This document shows, piece after piece, positions 8,764-16,389 of a DNA stretch of 64,000 bases (positions are counted from its first letter, which is position 1; every line of letters begins with the position of its first letter). The notes under the pieces were generated by a model. That model made no database searches. It worked only from the letters and a program-made list of their open reading frames with translations, and was not told where the DNA came from. Origin of the DNA: Novosphingobium endophyticum (GTDB taxonomy: Bacteria; Pseudomonadota; Alphaproteobacteria; Sphingomonadales; Sphingomonadaceae). The DNA lies in the NCBI RefSeq assembly GCF_014640675.1, contig NZ_BMHK01000013.1, positions 1-64,000 on the forward strand, written 5' to 3'. The position numbers and the translations under genes were made by a program.

Positions 8764-9042
8764 AGGACCGTAGCGCTTCCACGCAGAGGCCGCGCCCGGC
8801 GCGGGCTCGTATCGCAAGCGTGCCCAACTCCAGCACCGTACGAGGTCATGGCCGACCGTTGGTCGCGCTGCCTCTCTGTCGCGGAAAAGGGACGGCATGA
8901 GGTCAGAACGGGGCGCTGGCAGGCCCCGCTGTCGCGCCAACAGAATTGCCGTTCCAAGGCTCGAAACGGCTCCCTGATAGCTGTCATAGGTTCATGAGAC
9001 TGTTCCGGTTCGAAGCGACATTGGCGACGCCTGCATCCCCTC
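8764..9042. other. Intergenic stretch, no gene seen
   Basis: About 280 bp without a supportable gene on either strand, between the possible small protein and the recombinase remnant. Probably part of the same decayed mobile region. Confidence 0.45.
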
Positions 9043-9063
9043 GACGCGGCACGATGCCGCGTC
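9043..9063. repeat. Perfect inverted repeat beside the recombinase remnant
   Basis: GACGCGGCA (9043-9051) and TGCCGCGTC (9055-9063) are a perfect 9-bp inverted repeat around CGA. It lies 28 bp beyond the premature stop of the integrase fragment and could be a recombination site, a terminator stem or chance. Confidence 0.4.
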
Positions 9064-9091
9064 CCCTAATCGCACAACGGCAAGAGGGCCT

Positions 9092-9348
9092 CTACCAGCG
9101 TCTCTCCGTCGAGACCCACTCGTCGACCAATCGAGCATACTGCCGCGTGCTCAAGTGGCCGAGGTAATCGATACGACTAGGGAAGGCGAAATCGAGGATC
9201 GTCCCGCGACGCCGTTCCAGCCATGCTTCCAGACTCTTTCGGGCTTCGGTCATGATCTCGAACTGCACCGGTCTGCCGGTCTTCTGCTGGATGACGGTCG
9301 ACCGGTTGCGGATGCCTCCGAAATCTTTGCAAATCAGCTCGATGAACA
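9092..9348 (-). pseudogene. Tyrosine recombinase (site-specific integrase) fragment, truncated at both ends
   Basis: Reading the minus strand downward from about 9348 gives a stretch with VIQQKTGRPVQFEI, then AWLERRRGTILDFAFPSRID, then LSTRQYARLVDEW, followed by an early stop at 9092-9094. This is the middle of a well-known sphingomonad/proteobacterial integrase family. What should follow, the GLRREDYGTHSLRRTKAS segment with the catalytic His-x-x-Arg and the later Tyr, is missing, and so is the N-terminal core-binding domain. The protein therefore cannot recombine DNA. The fragment abuts the start of the nucleotidyltransferase gene at 9403 and marks a deletion or insertion boundary. Confidence 0.8.
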
Positions 9349-9402
9349 GCGATTTATCCCACGTCTGTTGAAAATTGTAATTTTGCGGGATAAAGCTCGC
9401 GA

Positions 9403-10383
9403 ATGGCCGTCATCCAGCCCTTCTCTGCCGAACAGGAACGCGCACTCATCAACATGCGCCAGCGCTATGATGCATGGATCGAGGCCGAGCGAGAACTCTA
9501 CGCGATGCCGTACGATCTTAGGCGGAAGAAGGTCGGCGATTACGAATATCTGTATGAGATATTCGATCGCGGCGGGAACGGGAAAAGCCTCGGTCCGTGG
9601 GACGAAGAGAGGGAATCTAAATTCGAGGAATACAAGGCGGCAAAGGTCGCACTGAAGGACCGCCGCGACGGTGCCCGGGGCGCGCTCGGTGAGAGCAGCC
9701 GGATTGCCCGCGCGTTACGCTTGCCGATGCTCTCGGCAGACGCCGGGCCTATCCTGCGTGAAGCAGACAAGCGGTCGCTTCTTGGGAGCCACGTGCTGGT
9801 TGTTGGCACCAATGCGATGGCCGCCTATTCCATCGAAGCGGCGGGCGCTTTTCGCGATGTGCCTGACGAAACCGAAGACTTCGATCTCGCCTGGGCGGCA
9901 GACAAGCTAGAAGACGGAACGCAGCTTTGGGACATGCTCAAGGCGGTCGATCCCACTTTCACGGTCAACAGCGAGCGCGAGTTTCAGGCGCGCAATGCAA
10001 AGGCCTATGAAGTCGAACTGCTGGTCGCACCCTCGCGCGTTGCGACGCTCGCGGTAAAGGATCGGCCACGACCCGTTCCCCTACTCGAGCAGGAGTGGCT
10101 CTTGCCCGGCCGCCGGGTTGATCAGGTCGTTCCTTGCCGCGATGGCAATCCGGCGCGGATTGTCGCGCCCGACCCACGCTGGTTCGCACTCCACAAACTC
10201 TGGCTGGGCGCACAGACGAAGCGAAACCCCCTCAAGCGGCGCAAGGACACGGTGCAGGGCACCGCACTACTGGACGCAGTCTCTGAAGCCATGCCGCATT
10301 ATCCCTTGGACGACGAGTTTGCGGGCGATCTGCCAAGCGAACTGATACCCTACTGGGATGAGTGGACAAAGCGGCGGAAATAG
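9403..10383 (+). CDS. GSU2403-family nucleotidyltransferase-fold protein
   Basis: A 326-aa protein. After an N-terminal helical region rich in charged residues (about 1-110) comes VVGTNAMAAYSIEAAG and then a Thr-Glu-Asp-Phe-Asp-Leu-Ala-Trp segment, the Gly-x-x-Ala plus acidic pair of the minimal nucleotidyltransferase fold in the NTP_transf_8 (GSU2403) group. The C-terminal half ends in a helical domain containing WFALHKLWL. An in-frame stop lies just upstream, so ATG 9403 is the first usable start; its ribosome site is weak. It lies between an integrase fragment and an IS remnant, so it looks like stranded cargo of a mobile element. Target unknown; toxin-like activity is only a possibility. 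Confidence 0.75.
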   Translation: MAVIQPFSAEQERALINMRQRYDAWIEAERELYAMPYDLRRKKVGDYEYLYEIFDRGGNGKSLGPWDEERESKFEEYKAAKVALKDRRDGARGALGESSRIARALRLPMLSADAGPILREADKRSLLGSHVLVVGTNAMAAYSIEAAGAFRDVPDETEDFDLAWAADKLEDGTQLWDMLKAVDPTFTVNSEREFQARNAKAYEVELLVAPSRVATLAVKDRPRPVPLLEQEWLLPGRRVDQVVPCRDGNPARIVAPDPRWFALHKLWLGAQTKRNPLKRRKDTVQGTALLDAVSEAMPHYPLDDEFAGDLPSELIPYWDEWTKRRK

Positions 10384-10404
10384 CGACTGTCGGCGATTAG
10401 GCTG

Positions 10405-10756
10405 CGGGCTAGCGACGATGTCCGACGCCACGAAGCTATTGCAGCACGCGATGCCTGCGCCGTCATTCCCGCCCGTCGGAACTCCCGGTCGTGGCCGGAA
10501 AACACGCCTGGCGTCCAGGCTCGCAATGAAATCGTCCGCGCTAGCTAGCCGCCGCCTCGGCAGGACAATCTGGAAACGCTGGAGCGGCTATCACTGGCGA
10601 AGCCTCGTCGAGACCACAATGCATTGCTTCAAGCTGCTGGGCGAGCGGCTCATGGCGCGCGAATTCGATCGCCAGGTTGCCGAACTGCAAATCCGTGCCG
10701 CCATCCTCAACCGCTTCACGGAACTCGGAAATCCCGAAACTCAACGCGTTGCGTAA
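10405..10756 (+). pseudogene. IS5-family transposase remnant, frameshifted and 5'-truncated
   Basis: The C-terminal third of an IS5-family DDE transposase. From about 10411 one frame reads EAIAARDACAVIPARRN, a proline/arginine-rich segment typical of this group. At 10542-10551 the sequence GCTAGCTAGC carries a 4-bp duplication that shifts the frame; restoring it continues into ASRRLGRTIWKRWSGYHWRS, then VETTMHCFKLLGERLMAREF and RQVAELQIRAAILNRFTELG, ending at 10756. The Val-Glu-Thr region holds the catalytic Glu of the DDE triad. The two Asp residues and the left end are gone. Confidence 0.85.
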
Positions 10757-10766
10757 CCGCCTACCA

Positions 10767-10943
10767 TCAAGCGGGGACCTTAATCCCAGATCGATTTGCG
10801 CAACAAAGCCCCTTTTCATCGTAGAAGCACATTAGCGCGACGTGGTCTTCCAGCAGGTGGTTGCAGGATTCCAGCTCGCCGGTCGGCGTGATATCGGCCG
10901 CCTCTAGATCTGGGCTGTCGGTGTCGGGAGCTTGGATAGCCAT
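10767..10943 (-). pseudogene. N-terminus of an IS-interrupted gene, possibly phytanoyl-CoA dioxygenase-like
   Basis: From ATG 10943, with GAGAAG upstream, a minus-strand frame encodes about 44 native residues ending HLLEDHVALMCFYDEKG, then runs into the IS terminal repeat and stops at 10767. The native ending resembles the opening of phytanoyl-CoA dioxygenase family proteins (a His/Asp-rich helix followed by a Phe-Tyr-Asp-Glu-x-Gly-Tyr turn). The remainder is absent from the left flank, so a deletion or rearrangement followed the insertion. The interrupted reading is seen directly; the family guess is tentative. Confidence 0.5.
10793..10812. mobile_element. Right terminal repeat of the IS5-family element
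   Basis: GATTTGCGCAACAAAGCCCC lies 36 bp after the transposase stop. Reversed, it reads as the GGGGCTTTGTTGCGCAAATC type of terminus known from this IS5 subgroup. No matching left copy is found upstream of 10405, so the element is left-truncated. The element edge at 10812 coincides with the break in the interrupted gene at 10813-10943. Confidence 0.6.
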
Positions 10944-11122
10944 GTTATCTTCTCTCTGAAATCAAAGAATGCGGACTTGTTGATCTATATTGCAAATCCG
11001 GCAGACGACGCCCGGAGTAGACAGATGATATTCGTGTTCACCCGACAAAAGTCGGCAGCTACGGCAACGCTGATCCTGGTCTCGCGGCGCTTGCCATGAT
11101 CAACCTCTGCCACTGCGCGAGT

Positions 11123-12148
11123 TCATTCGCGCGCACCGGAATTCGGCGGCGCATCGGAGAAATAGCGCCTGGGGTTTTCCACCATCAGCGTGTGGATCTC
11201 TGCATCGCTCACGCCGCGCGCCTTGAGCGCTGGGATGATTACGTCGGATATGCGGAGCGGGTTCCAGCGCTTTTCATATTCAGCGGCGAGCATCTCTCGC
11301 AACGCCGCCGGCTCCTCGTTCTGGGCCCAGCAGAAGCAGGCGTCATTGGAGATGACGATACATTCCGTTGCGCCCGAACGCATGAGCCGAACCAACGCGT
11401 CCATGCGGCCGACATCGGATCCTGCCAGTTCGTAGCCGAAGCGATCGAAGCCGATATAGGAACCCGCCTCCACGACCGCCCGGTGATAGCCATGGTCAGC
11501 AGTGTTGCAGCTATGGCCGATGACAATGCGGTTTGGCGGGACGCCGTGGCCCAGGAGTGCGGCCTGTTGTTCGCGACCGAGCAGTCCGTCGTCCGAATGC
11601 GTCGTGATGGGGCAGCCAGTCTCGTTGGAAGCTATCGCCGCGGCAGCTAGAATCTCCGCCTCATAATCGGTGATCGCGGAGGCAGACGAAGCGACCTTGA
11701 TGATGCCGCAACGTATCCGTTCGGGACCAACGCCATTGCGTATTTCGTTGATGAACATGTCCGCCACATATTTGCGGAAATCCCCAACTCGGTTAAGTGC
11801 GCGCAGATAAAGCAACTTCCCGTTCCAATATGGCGCGCCGCCGAACGCCTGGTTGAACAGGCCCGTCGCTGCGACGATGCGTACGCCGGAGCGGGCGGAC
11901 ACTTCTGCCGAAAGCTCGAGGTCTCGGCCCATATCACCAGGCGCGGGATCAACGATTGTCGCGATGCCCCGGCTTTTGAGTTCCGACAGCCAGTCGACAC
12001 TACGGGCAATGATCTCTGCCCGCGACGGCGCTGGGACCAGGGTATCGGACGTAGCCCCAGCCATCTGCAGCGTAACGTGCTCGTGCATCAACGTGACACC
12101 GAGCTCACCCGGCGGCACGGCGCCCGTGAGCGTATTGACCTGTGCCAA
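11123..12148 (-). CDS. Phosphotriesterase-related metal hydrolase
   Basis: A 341-aa amidohydrolase-superfamily protein of the phosphotriesterase/lactonase group. All metal positions are visible: His22-Glu-His24, the carboxylated-lysine candidate Lys151 in IIKVASS, His184 (THSDD), His212 (IGHSCN) and Asp269 (ISNDACF), so a binuclear centre should form. It may hydrolyse a lactone, ester or phosphotriester. The start is a TTG at 12148 with GGGAGA 7 nt upstream; the open frame runs further but without a ribosome site. It is intact although it borders the mobile scar. Substrate unknown. Confidence 0.88.
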   Translation of the reverse strand: MAQVNTLTGAVPPGELGVTLMHEHVTLQMAGATSDTLVPAPSRAEIIARSVDWLSELKSRGIATIVDPAPGDMGRDLELSAEVSARSGVRIVAATGLFNQAFGGAPYWNGKLLYLRALNRVGDFRKYVADMFINEIRNGVGPERIRCGIIKVASSASAITDYEAEILAAAAIASNETGCPITTHSDDGLLGREQQAALLGHGVPPNRIVIGHSCNTADHGYHRAVVEAGSYIGFDRFGYELAGSDVGRMDALVRLMRSGATECIVISNDACFCWAQNEEPAALREMLAAEYEKRWNPLRISDVIIPALKARGVSDAEIHTLMVENPRRYFSDAPPNSGARE

Positions 12149-12528
12149 TTTCGTTCTCCCAGATCGTGATGGTTGAGCAACGTAAGTCCAGCGAAGAAGC
12201 GTACAAGGGGCAGGCCACACCACCAACAAGCCTATGCGGATGTGATGGACCAGCCTGCTTACCTGAGATTTTCCCCAAGGGTTCCAAATCTTACTGAGTC
12301 ACAAAACTCCACCGCGGTCGCAGGTCACAAAACGGGTACAACCCGCGAAGATCAACCGACACCCTCGCCCGTTACTGGTACACGCCACCCCACCCGGCAA
12401 AGAAGACTGCAGGATTGCAAAGTTCGCAACTGTTTCGTGCGCCGGTAGGCGGGAGCATTGGCCTCTCCCCGTTCGCAGGCACTGAATGATGATTATGCCC
12501 TCGCCATGCGTACCCGCACATCTGCCGG
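12149..12528. other. Intergenic stretch with a 10-bp direct repeat
   Basis: No supportable gene on either strand. GTCACAAAAC occurs at 12298-12307 and again at 12324-12333. The stretch is less G+C-rich than its neighbours and separates the scar from the main catabolic island. Confidence 0.5.
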
Positions 12529-13737
12529 TCAGACCCGTTCCACGGCCAGCGCCAGACCCAGACCGACACCGACGCAGAGCGTTGCGAGGCCCCGTTTGCC
12601 GCCGCTCTTCTCCAGTTGATGCACCAGAGTCAGCGCCAGGCGGGCGCCCGACATGCCGAGCGGGTGACCCAGCGCGATAGCGCCGCCATTGGCGTTGACA
12701 TGCGGGGCATCGTCGGCGAGCCCCAGATTGCGCAGGACCGCCAGAGATTGGCTGGCAAACGCCTCATTTAGTTCGATCGCGTCGAAATCGTCCACGGTGA
12801 GCCCCAGACGCGCCATCAGCTTCTGCGTGGCCGGTACGGGGCCGATGCCCATGACACGCGGCTCGACGCCGGCGGAGGCGAGCCCCAGGATACGCGCGCG
12901 CGGCGTCAGTCCGTGTAGCTTGGCGGCAGTCTCGCTGGCAATGATCAGCGCCGCCGCGCCGTCGTTGATGCCGGACGCGTTGCCCGCCGTGACCGTGCCG
13001 CCGGGACCGAAAAGCGGCCTCAGTTTCTGGAGGTCCGCCAGGGTCGTGCCGCCGCGGGGATGCTCGTCGATGCCGACCTCGATCGTCTCCCCCTTTTTTG
13101 CGCCGGGGACGGCCACGGGAATGATCTCCTCGGCGTGGAAGCCGCTCGCCTGCGCGGCTGCCGCCCGCTGCTGGCTGCGCAGCGCGAAAGCGTCCTGATC
13201 ATCACGGGAGACATTGTGATCCTCGGCCACGTTCTCGCCGGTGCGGGGCATCGCTTCTGTGCCGTACAGTGCGTCGAGGGCGGGGTTCACGAACCGCCAG
13301 CCCATGGTGGTGTCCTCGATCTTCTGATTGCGGCCGAAAGCGCTGTCGGGCTTGCCCATGACGAAGGGCGCCCGGGTCATGCTCTCGACGCCGCCGGCGA
13401 AGGCCAGGCCCATCTCGCCCGCACGGATCGCACGCGCCGCGCTGCCCACGGCCTCGAGCCCGGAGGCGCAGAGGCGATTGAGCGTCACGCCCGGCACATC
13501 GTGGGGCAGCCCCGCCAGCAGCAGGCTCATGCGTGCAACATTTCGATTGTCCTCGCCGGACTGGTTGGCGCAGCCGTAGAAGACCTCTTCGATAGCGGCG
13601 GGATCAAGGCCGGAATTGCGCGCCACGAGCGCCCTGATCGGCAGGGCGCCGAGATCGTCCGCCCGCACCCGCGCCAGAATGCCGCCATAGCGGCCGATGG
13701 GCGTGCGGACCGCGTCGCAAATGAAAGCCTCAGTCAT
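12529..13737 (-). CDS. Acetyl-CoA C-acyltransferase, PcaF-like thiolase
   Basis: A 402-aa type II thiolase that cleaves a 3-ketoacyl-CoA with CoA, releasing acetyl-CoA. The nucleophile is Cys90 in NRLCASG, His358 lies in GHPLGMSGAR and the acid/base Cys388 in LCVGVG. It is closest in style to beta-ketoadipyl-CoA thiolases (PcaF/PaaJ), although the usual Gly-Val-Gly-Gln has Leu in place of Gln. ATG 13737 is chosen because GAGGAA lies about 9 nt upstream; the open frame extends 30 codons further. It is divergent from the P450 operon at 14027 across 289 bp. The other thiolase, at 43510, differs clearly. Confidence 0.93.
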   Translation of the reverse strand: MTEAFICDAVRTPIGRYGGILARVRADDLGALPIRALVARNSGLDPAAIEEVFYGCANQSGEDNRNVARMSLLLAGLPHDVPGVTLNRLCASGLEAVGSAARAIRAGEMGLAFAGGVESMTRAPFVMGKPDSAFGRNQKIEDTTMGWRFVNPALDALYGTEAMPRTGENVAEDHNVSRDDQDAFALRSQQRAAAAQASGFHAEEIIPVAVPGAKKGETIEVGIDEHPRGGTTLADLQKLRPLFGPGGTVTAGNASGINDGAAALIIASETAAKLHGLTPRARILGLASAGVEPRVMGIGPVPATQKLMARLGLTVDDFDAIELNEAFASQSLAVLRNLGLADDAPHVNANGGAIALGHPLGMSGARLALTLVHQLEKSGGKRGLATLCVGVGLGLALAVERV

Positions 13738-14026
13738 GGATCGTTCCTCTGGAAAACCTCGCCGCGCGTCCGTCATGGCGTCGACCAAGTCAAACCGATT
13801 GTCCGACGAGGTCCCGGAATCGGGCATCCATCAGCAATATGATCAGCGAGGGTACACCCGTGGAGAGAACGGATGTCGGGCGACGCCGTCCGCAGACCAT
13901 CAGAGATGCGATATGATGTTCCGTCTGCCCTCCATACCGGTTGTCCGCAATCAATAAAGGGATGAAAATGGCCATCGGTCCGGCCCCCCGATTGACCCGG
14001 AAAAATCGCCTCGTCAGGATTGCCCC

Positions 14027-15265
14027 ATGCAGACCATCGAACAGCCCTCGCCGTTGCCGCCCGGCGCCGATCCCGCTCCGGTTCCGGCCCATGTTCCCGC
14101 TTCGCTGGTGGTGGACTTCGACGCCTATCGGCCGATGAAGGACGCGTCCTTCTACCACGCGCCTTACGCGGAGTTGCAGGCAAACGCGCCGGAGATATTC
14201 TGGTCGCCCTATAACGGCGGTCACTGGGTCCTGACCCGGCGCGACCATCTGGCCGAGGCCTTCGCCGACCCGGCGCGCTTCACCTCCAGCCAGGGAGCAT
14301 CGGTGGACAAGGTAGCCGCGCCCGGCGACCCGAAGCTCGCGCCTATCGAACTCGACCCGCCGGAACAGCAGAGCTTCCGGCGCCTGTTCGCGCCTGCCTT
14401 CTCCGTGCTTGCGCTCAAGGAGCGGGAAAAAGAGGCAAGGGCGCTCGCCGTTGAACTGATCGAGGATCTGCGGCCACGGGGCCGGTGTGAGTTCGTGACC
14501 GGCTTCGCGCAGCATCTGCCGATCAAGATCTTCATGAAGATGGTCGACCTGCCCGAGGAGGACCGGCTGACGCTTCTGCCGCTCGCCAATGCACAAGTGG
14601 CGGCGGACGCGCCCAAGGAAGAAAAGCTGGCCCTGCTTTTTGAATATGCGGGCAAATATGTCGCGGAACGCGCCGCCAGGCCGGGCGACGATCTGATCAG
14701 CCGGATCGCGACGGCTGAGATAGACGGTCGGCCGATCACCCTGCGGGAGGCGGTGGGCGTCTCGACCCTGCTGCTGATCGGCGGGCTGGACACGGTGGCG
14801 TCCATGATGGGGCATGTCATGCACTTCCTGGCCGGCTCGCCCGACCATCGGCGGCAACTGGCTGAGAATCCGTCCCTGTCCGGCGCGGCAGCGGAAGAGT
14901 TCCTGCGCCGCTTCGCTCTCACCAATCCGGGGCGTACCGTGGTGGCCGACATGGAGTTCCACGGCGTCACGATGCGTGCGGGCGACAAGCTGCTGCTCGC
15001 CACCCCTTTCGGCGCGGTCGATCCGCGCGACTATCCCGACCCGCTGCGTGTCGATTTCCAGCGAACGTCGAACAGCAAGACGACGTTTGGCGCGGGGCCG
15101 CATGTCTGCCCAGGGTCGATGCTGGCTCGTATCGAGCTGAAGATACTGCTGGAGGAATGGTTGCCGCGTATTCCGGATTTCCAGCTCGATCCGGACGATC
15201 CGCCCCGCTTTCGTACCGGCGTTAACGGCAGCGTGGAGCGCCTGCCCCTGACCTGGACGCCCTGA
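14027..15265 (+). CDS. Cytochrome P450, CYP101-like
   Basis: A 412-aa soluble bacterial P450, expected to hydroxylate a hydrophobic substrate with electrons from a ferredoxin. The haem loop FGAGPHVCPG has Cys361; the I-helix has IGGLDTVASM, the Gly-Gly-Leu-Asp-Thr form of P450cam (CYP101); EFLRR supplies the ExxR. The C-terminal EEWLPRIPDF also matches P450cam. It is paralogous to the P450 at 33438. No ferredoxin adjoins it; the only one in the window is at 33069. First gene of a plus-strand run with the SDR, MFS, VOC and SDR genes that follow. Confidence 0.95.
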   Translation: MQTIEQPSPLPPGADPAPVPAHVPASLVVDFDAYRPMKDASFYHAPYAELQANAPEIFWSPYNGGHWVLTRRDHLAEAFADPARFTSSQGASVDKVAAPGDPKLAPIELDPPEQQSFRRLFAPAFSVLALKEREKEARALAVELIEDLRPRGRCEFVTGFAQHLPIKIFMKMVDLPEEDRLTLLPLANAQVAADAPKEEKLALLFEYAGKYVAERAARPGDDLISRIATAEIDGRPITLREAVGVSTLLLIGGLDTVASMMGHVMHFLAGSPDHRRQLAENPSLSGAAAEEFLRRFALTNPGRTVVADMEFHGVTMRAGDKLLLATPFGAVDPRDYPDPLRVDFQRTSNSKTTFGAGPHVCPGSMLARIELKILLEEWLPRIPDFQLDPDDPPRFRTGVNGSVERLPLTWTP

Positions 15266-15366
15266 GCTGCGTCGTCAAAGACATCCCATTGCTGAAATCA
15301 GCGGGCGCGAGGCTTGGCCAGGCCGGGCATCGCCCTCACTATTTCCCGACATCGGAGGCGGAGCCC

Positions 15367-16338
15367 ATGGACAATATCGATTTCAGCGGACAAGTCGCTG
15401 TGGTGACAGGCGCGGGCGGTGCGCTCGGTTCCGCCTTTTGCCGTGAGCTGGCGCGGCGCGGCGCGTCGGTGGTCGCGAACGATCTCGGCGGTTCGCCCAC
15501 CGGGGCCGGCGGCTCACACGGCTATGCCGACGCGATCGCCTCCGAACTGCAGGACGGCGGCGGACGCGCCGTCGCCAATTATGACAGCGTGGCCACGGCC
15601 GCGGGCGGGCAGGCGATCATCGATGCCGCGCTCTCCGCCTTCGGCCGGGTCGACATCGTGATCAGTAATGCCGGCAATCAGCGCAACGGCGCCTTCGGAG
15701 AACTGACCGAGGAAGATATCGAAGCCGTCTATGCCGTCCATGCCAAGGGCGCCTTCTTCGTCTGCCAGCCCGCCTATCGCGAGATGGTGCGTCAGGGCTA
15801 CGGCCGCCTCGTGCTGGTCAGCTCGCAATCGGGGATTTTCGGCAATCCCTTTCGCGCCAACTACGGCTCGGCCAAGACCGCCCTGATCGGACTGATGAAC
15901 GTCATCGCGCAGGAAGCGCCGGAGGGTGTCGTCGTCAATACGCTGTTCCCCAATGCGCAGGGCGGGCGCCTCGGCGGCACGCCCTTGTCCGAGCGACCGG
16001 ACGTTGCTTTCCTTCAGGCGGCCGGTGAACGCTCCCGCCATTTCGCGGAAGGCATGAAGCCGGACTTCGTCGCCGCCCTTGCCTGCTACATGGCCAGTCG
16101 TCAGTGCGACCGCTCGCAGAATATGTATTCCGTGCTCGGCGGCAAATATTCCCGGCTGTTCGTGGGCCTCACCGACGGCTGGTACAGTCCCGGCCCGGAA
16201 GCGCCGAGTGCGGATGATATCTTGGCTCACATCGACCGGATCGACGATCGGAACCACTACGCCGTCCCCCTCAGCGGCCTCGATGAAATGGACACGGTGC
16301 TCGAGGCGCGGCGCGCGCTCGGCCTGAGCGACGGATAA
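15367..16338 (+). CDS. SDR oxidoreductase, long MFE-2-like type
   Basis: A 323-aa SDR of the subgroup resembling the dehydrogenase unit of peroxisomal multifunctional enzyme 2, which acts on 3-hydroxyacyl-CoA esters. VVTGAGGALG starts the cofactor site, VVANDLGGSPTGAGG is the subgroup signature, and the active site is VSSQSG then Tyr-Gly-Ser-Ala-Lys. A C-terminal extension of about 70 residues follows the core. ATG 15367 has CGGAGGC about 8 nt upstream. Same subgroup as the genes at 23120, 26094 and 53280. It follows the P450 and could oxidise a hydroxylated product or a CoA ester derived from it. Confidence 0.92.
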   Translation: MDNIDFSGQVAVVTGAGGALGSAFCRELARRGASVVANDLGGSPTGAGGSHGYADAIASELQDGGGRAVANYDSVATAAGGQAIIDAALSAFGRVDIVISNAGNQRNGAFGELTEEDIEAVYAVHAKGAFFVCQPAYREMVRQGYGRLVLVSSQSGIFGNPFRANYGSAKTALIGLMNVIAQEAPEGVVVNTLFPNAQGGRLGGTPLSERPDVAFLQAAGERSRHFAEGMKPDFVAALACYMASRQCDRSQNMYSVLGGKYSRLFVGLTDGWYSPGPEAPSADDILAHIDRIDDRNHYAVPLSGLDEMDTVLEARRALGLSDG

Positions 16339-16389
16339 GTCCCGGCGGGACCCCGACAAGAAAACGACGCGCGGAGAGTGAATGTGGAG

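Noticed and set aside
12298..12333. Direct repeat GTCACAAAAC (two copies)
   Set aside because: Two 10-mers 26 bp apart are too little to call an iteron, IS end or CRISPR-like array.
16339..16351. GTCCC-GGC-GGGAC hairpin after the SDR at 15367
   Set aside because: Five-bp stem with no T tract, inside an apparent operon; too weak for a terminator.
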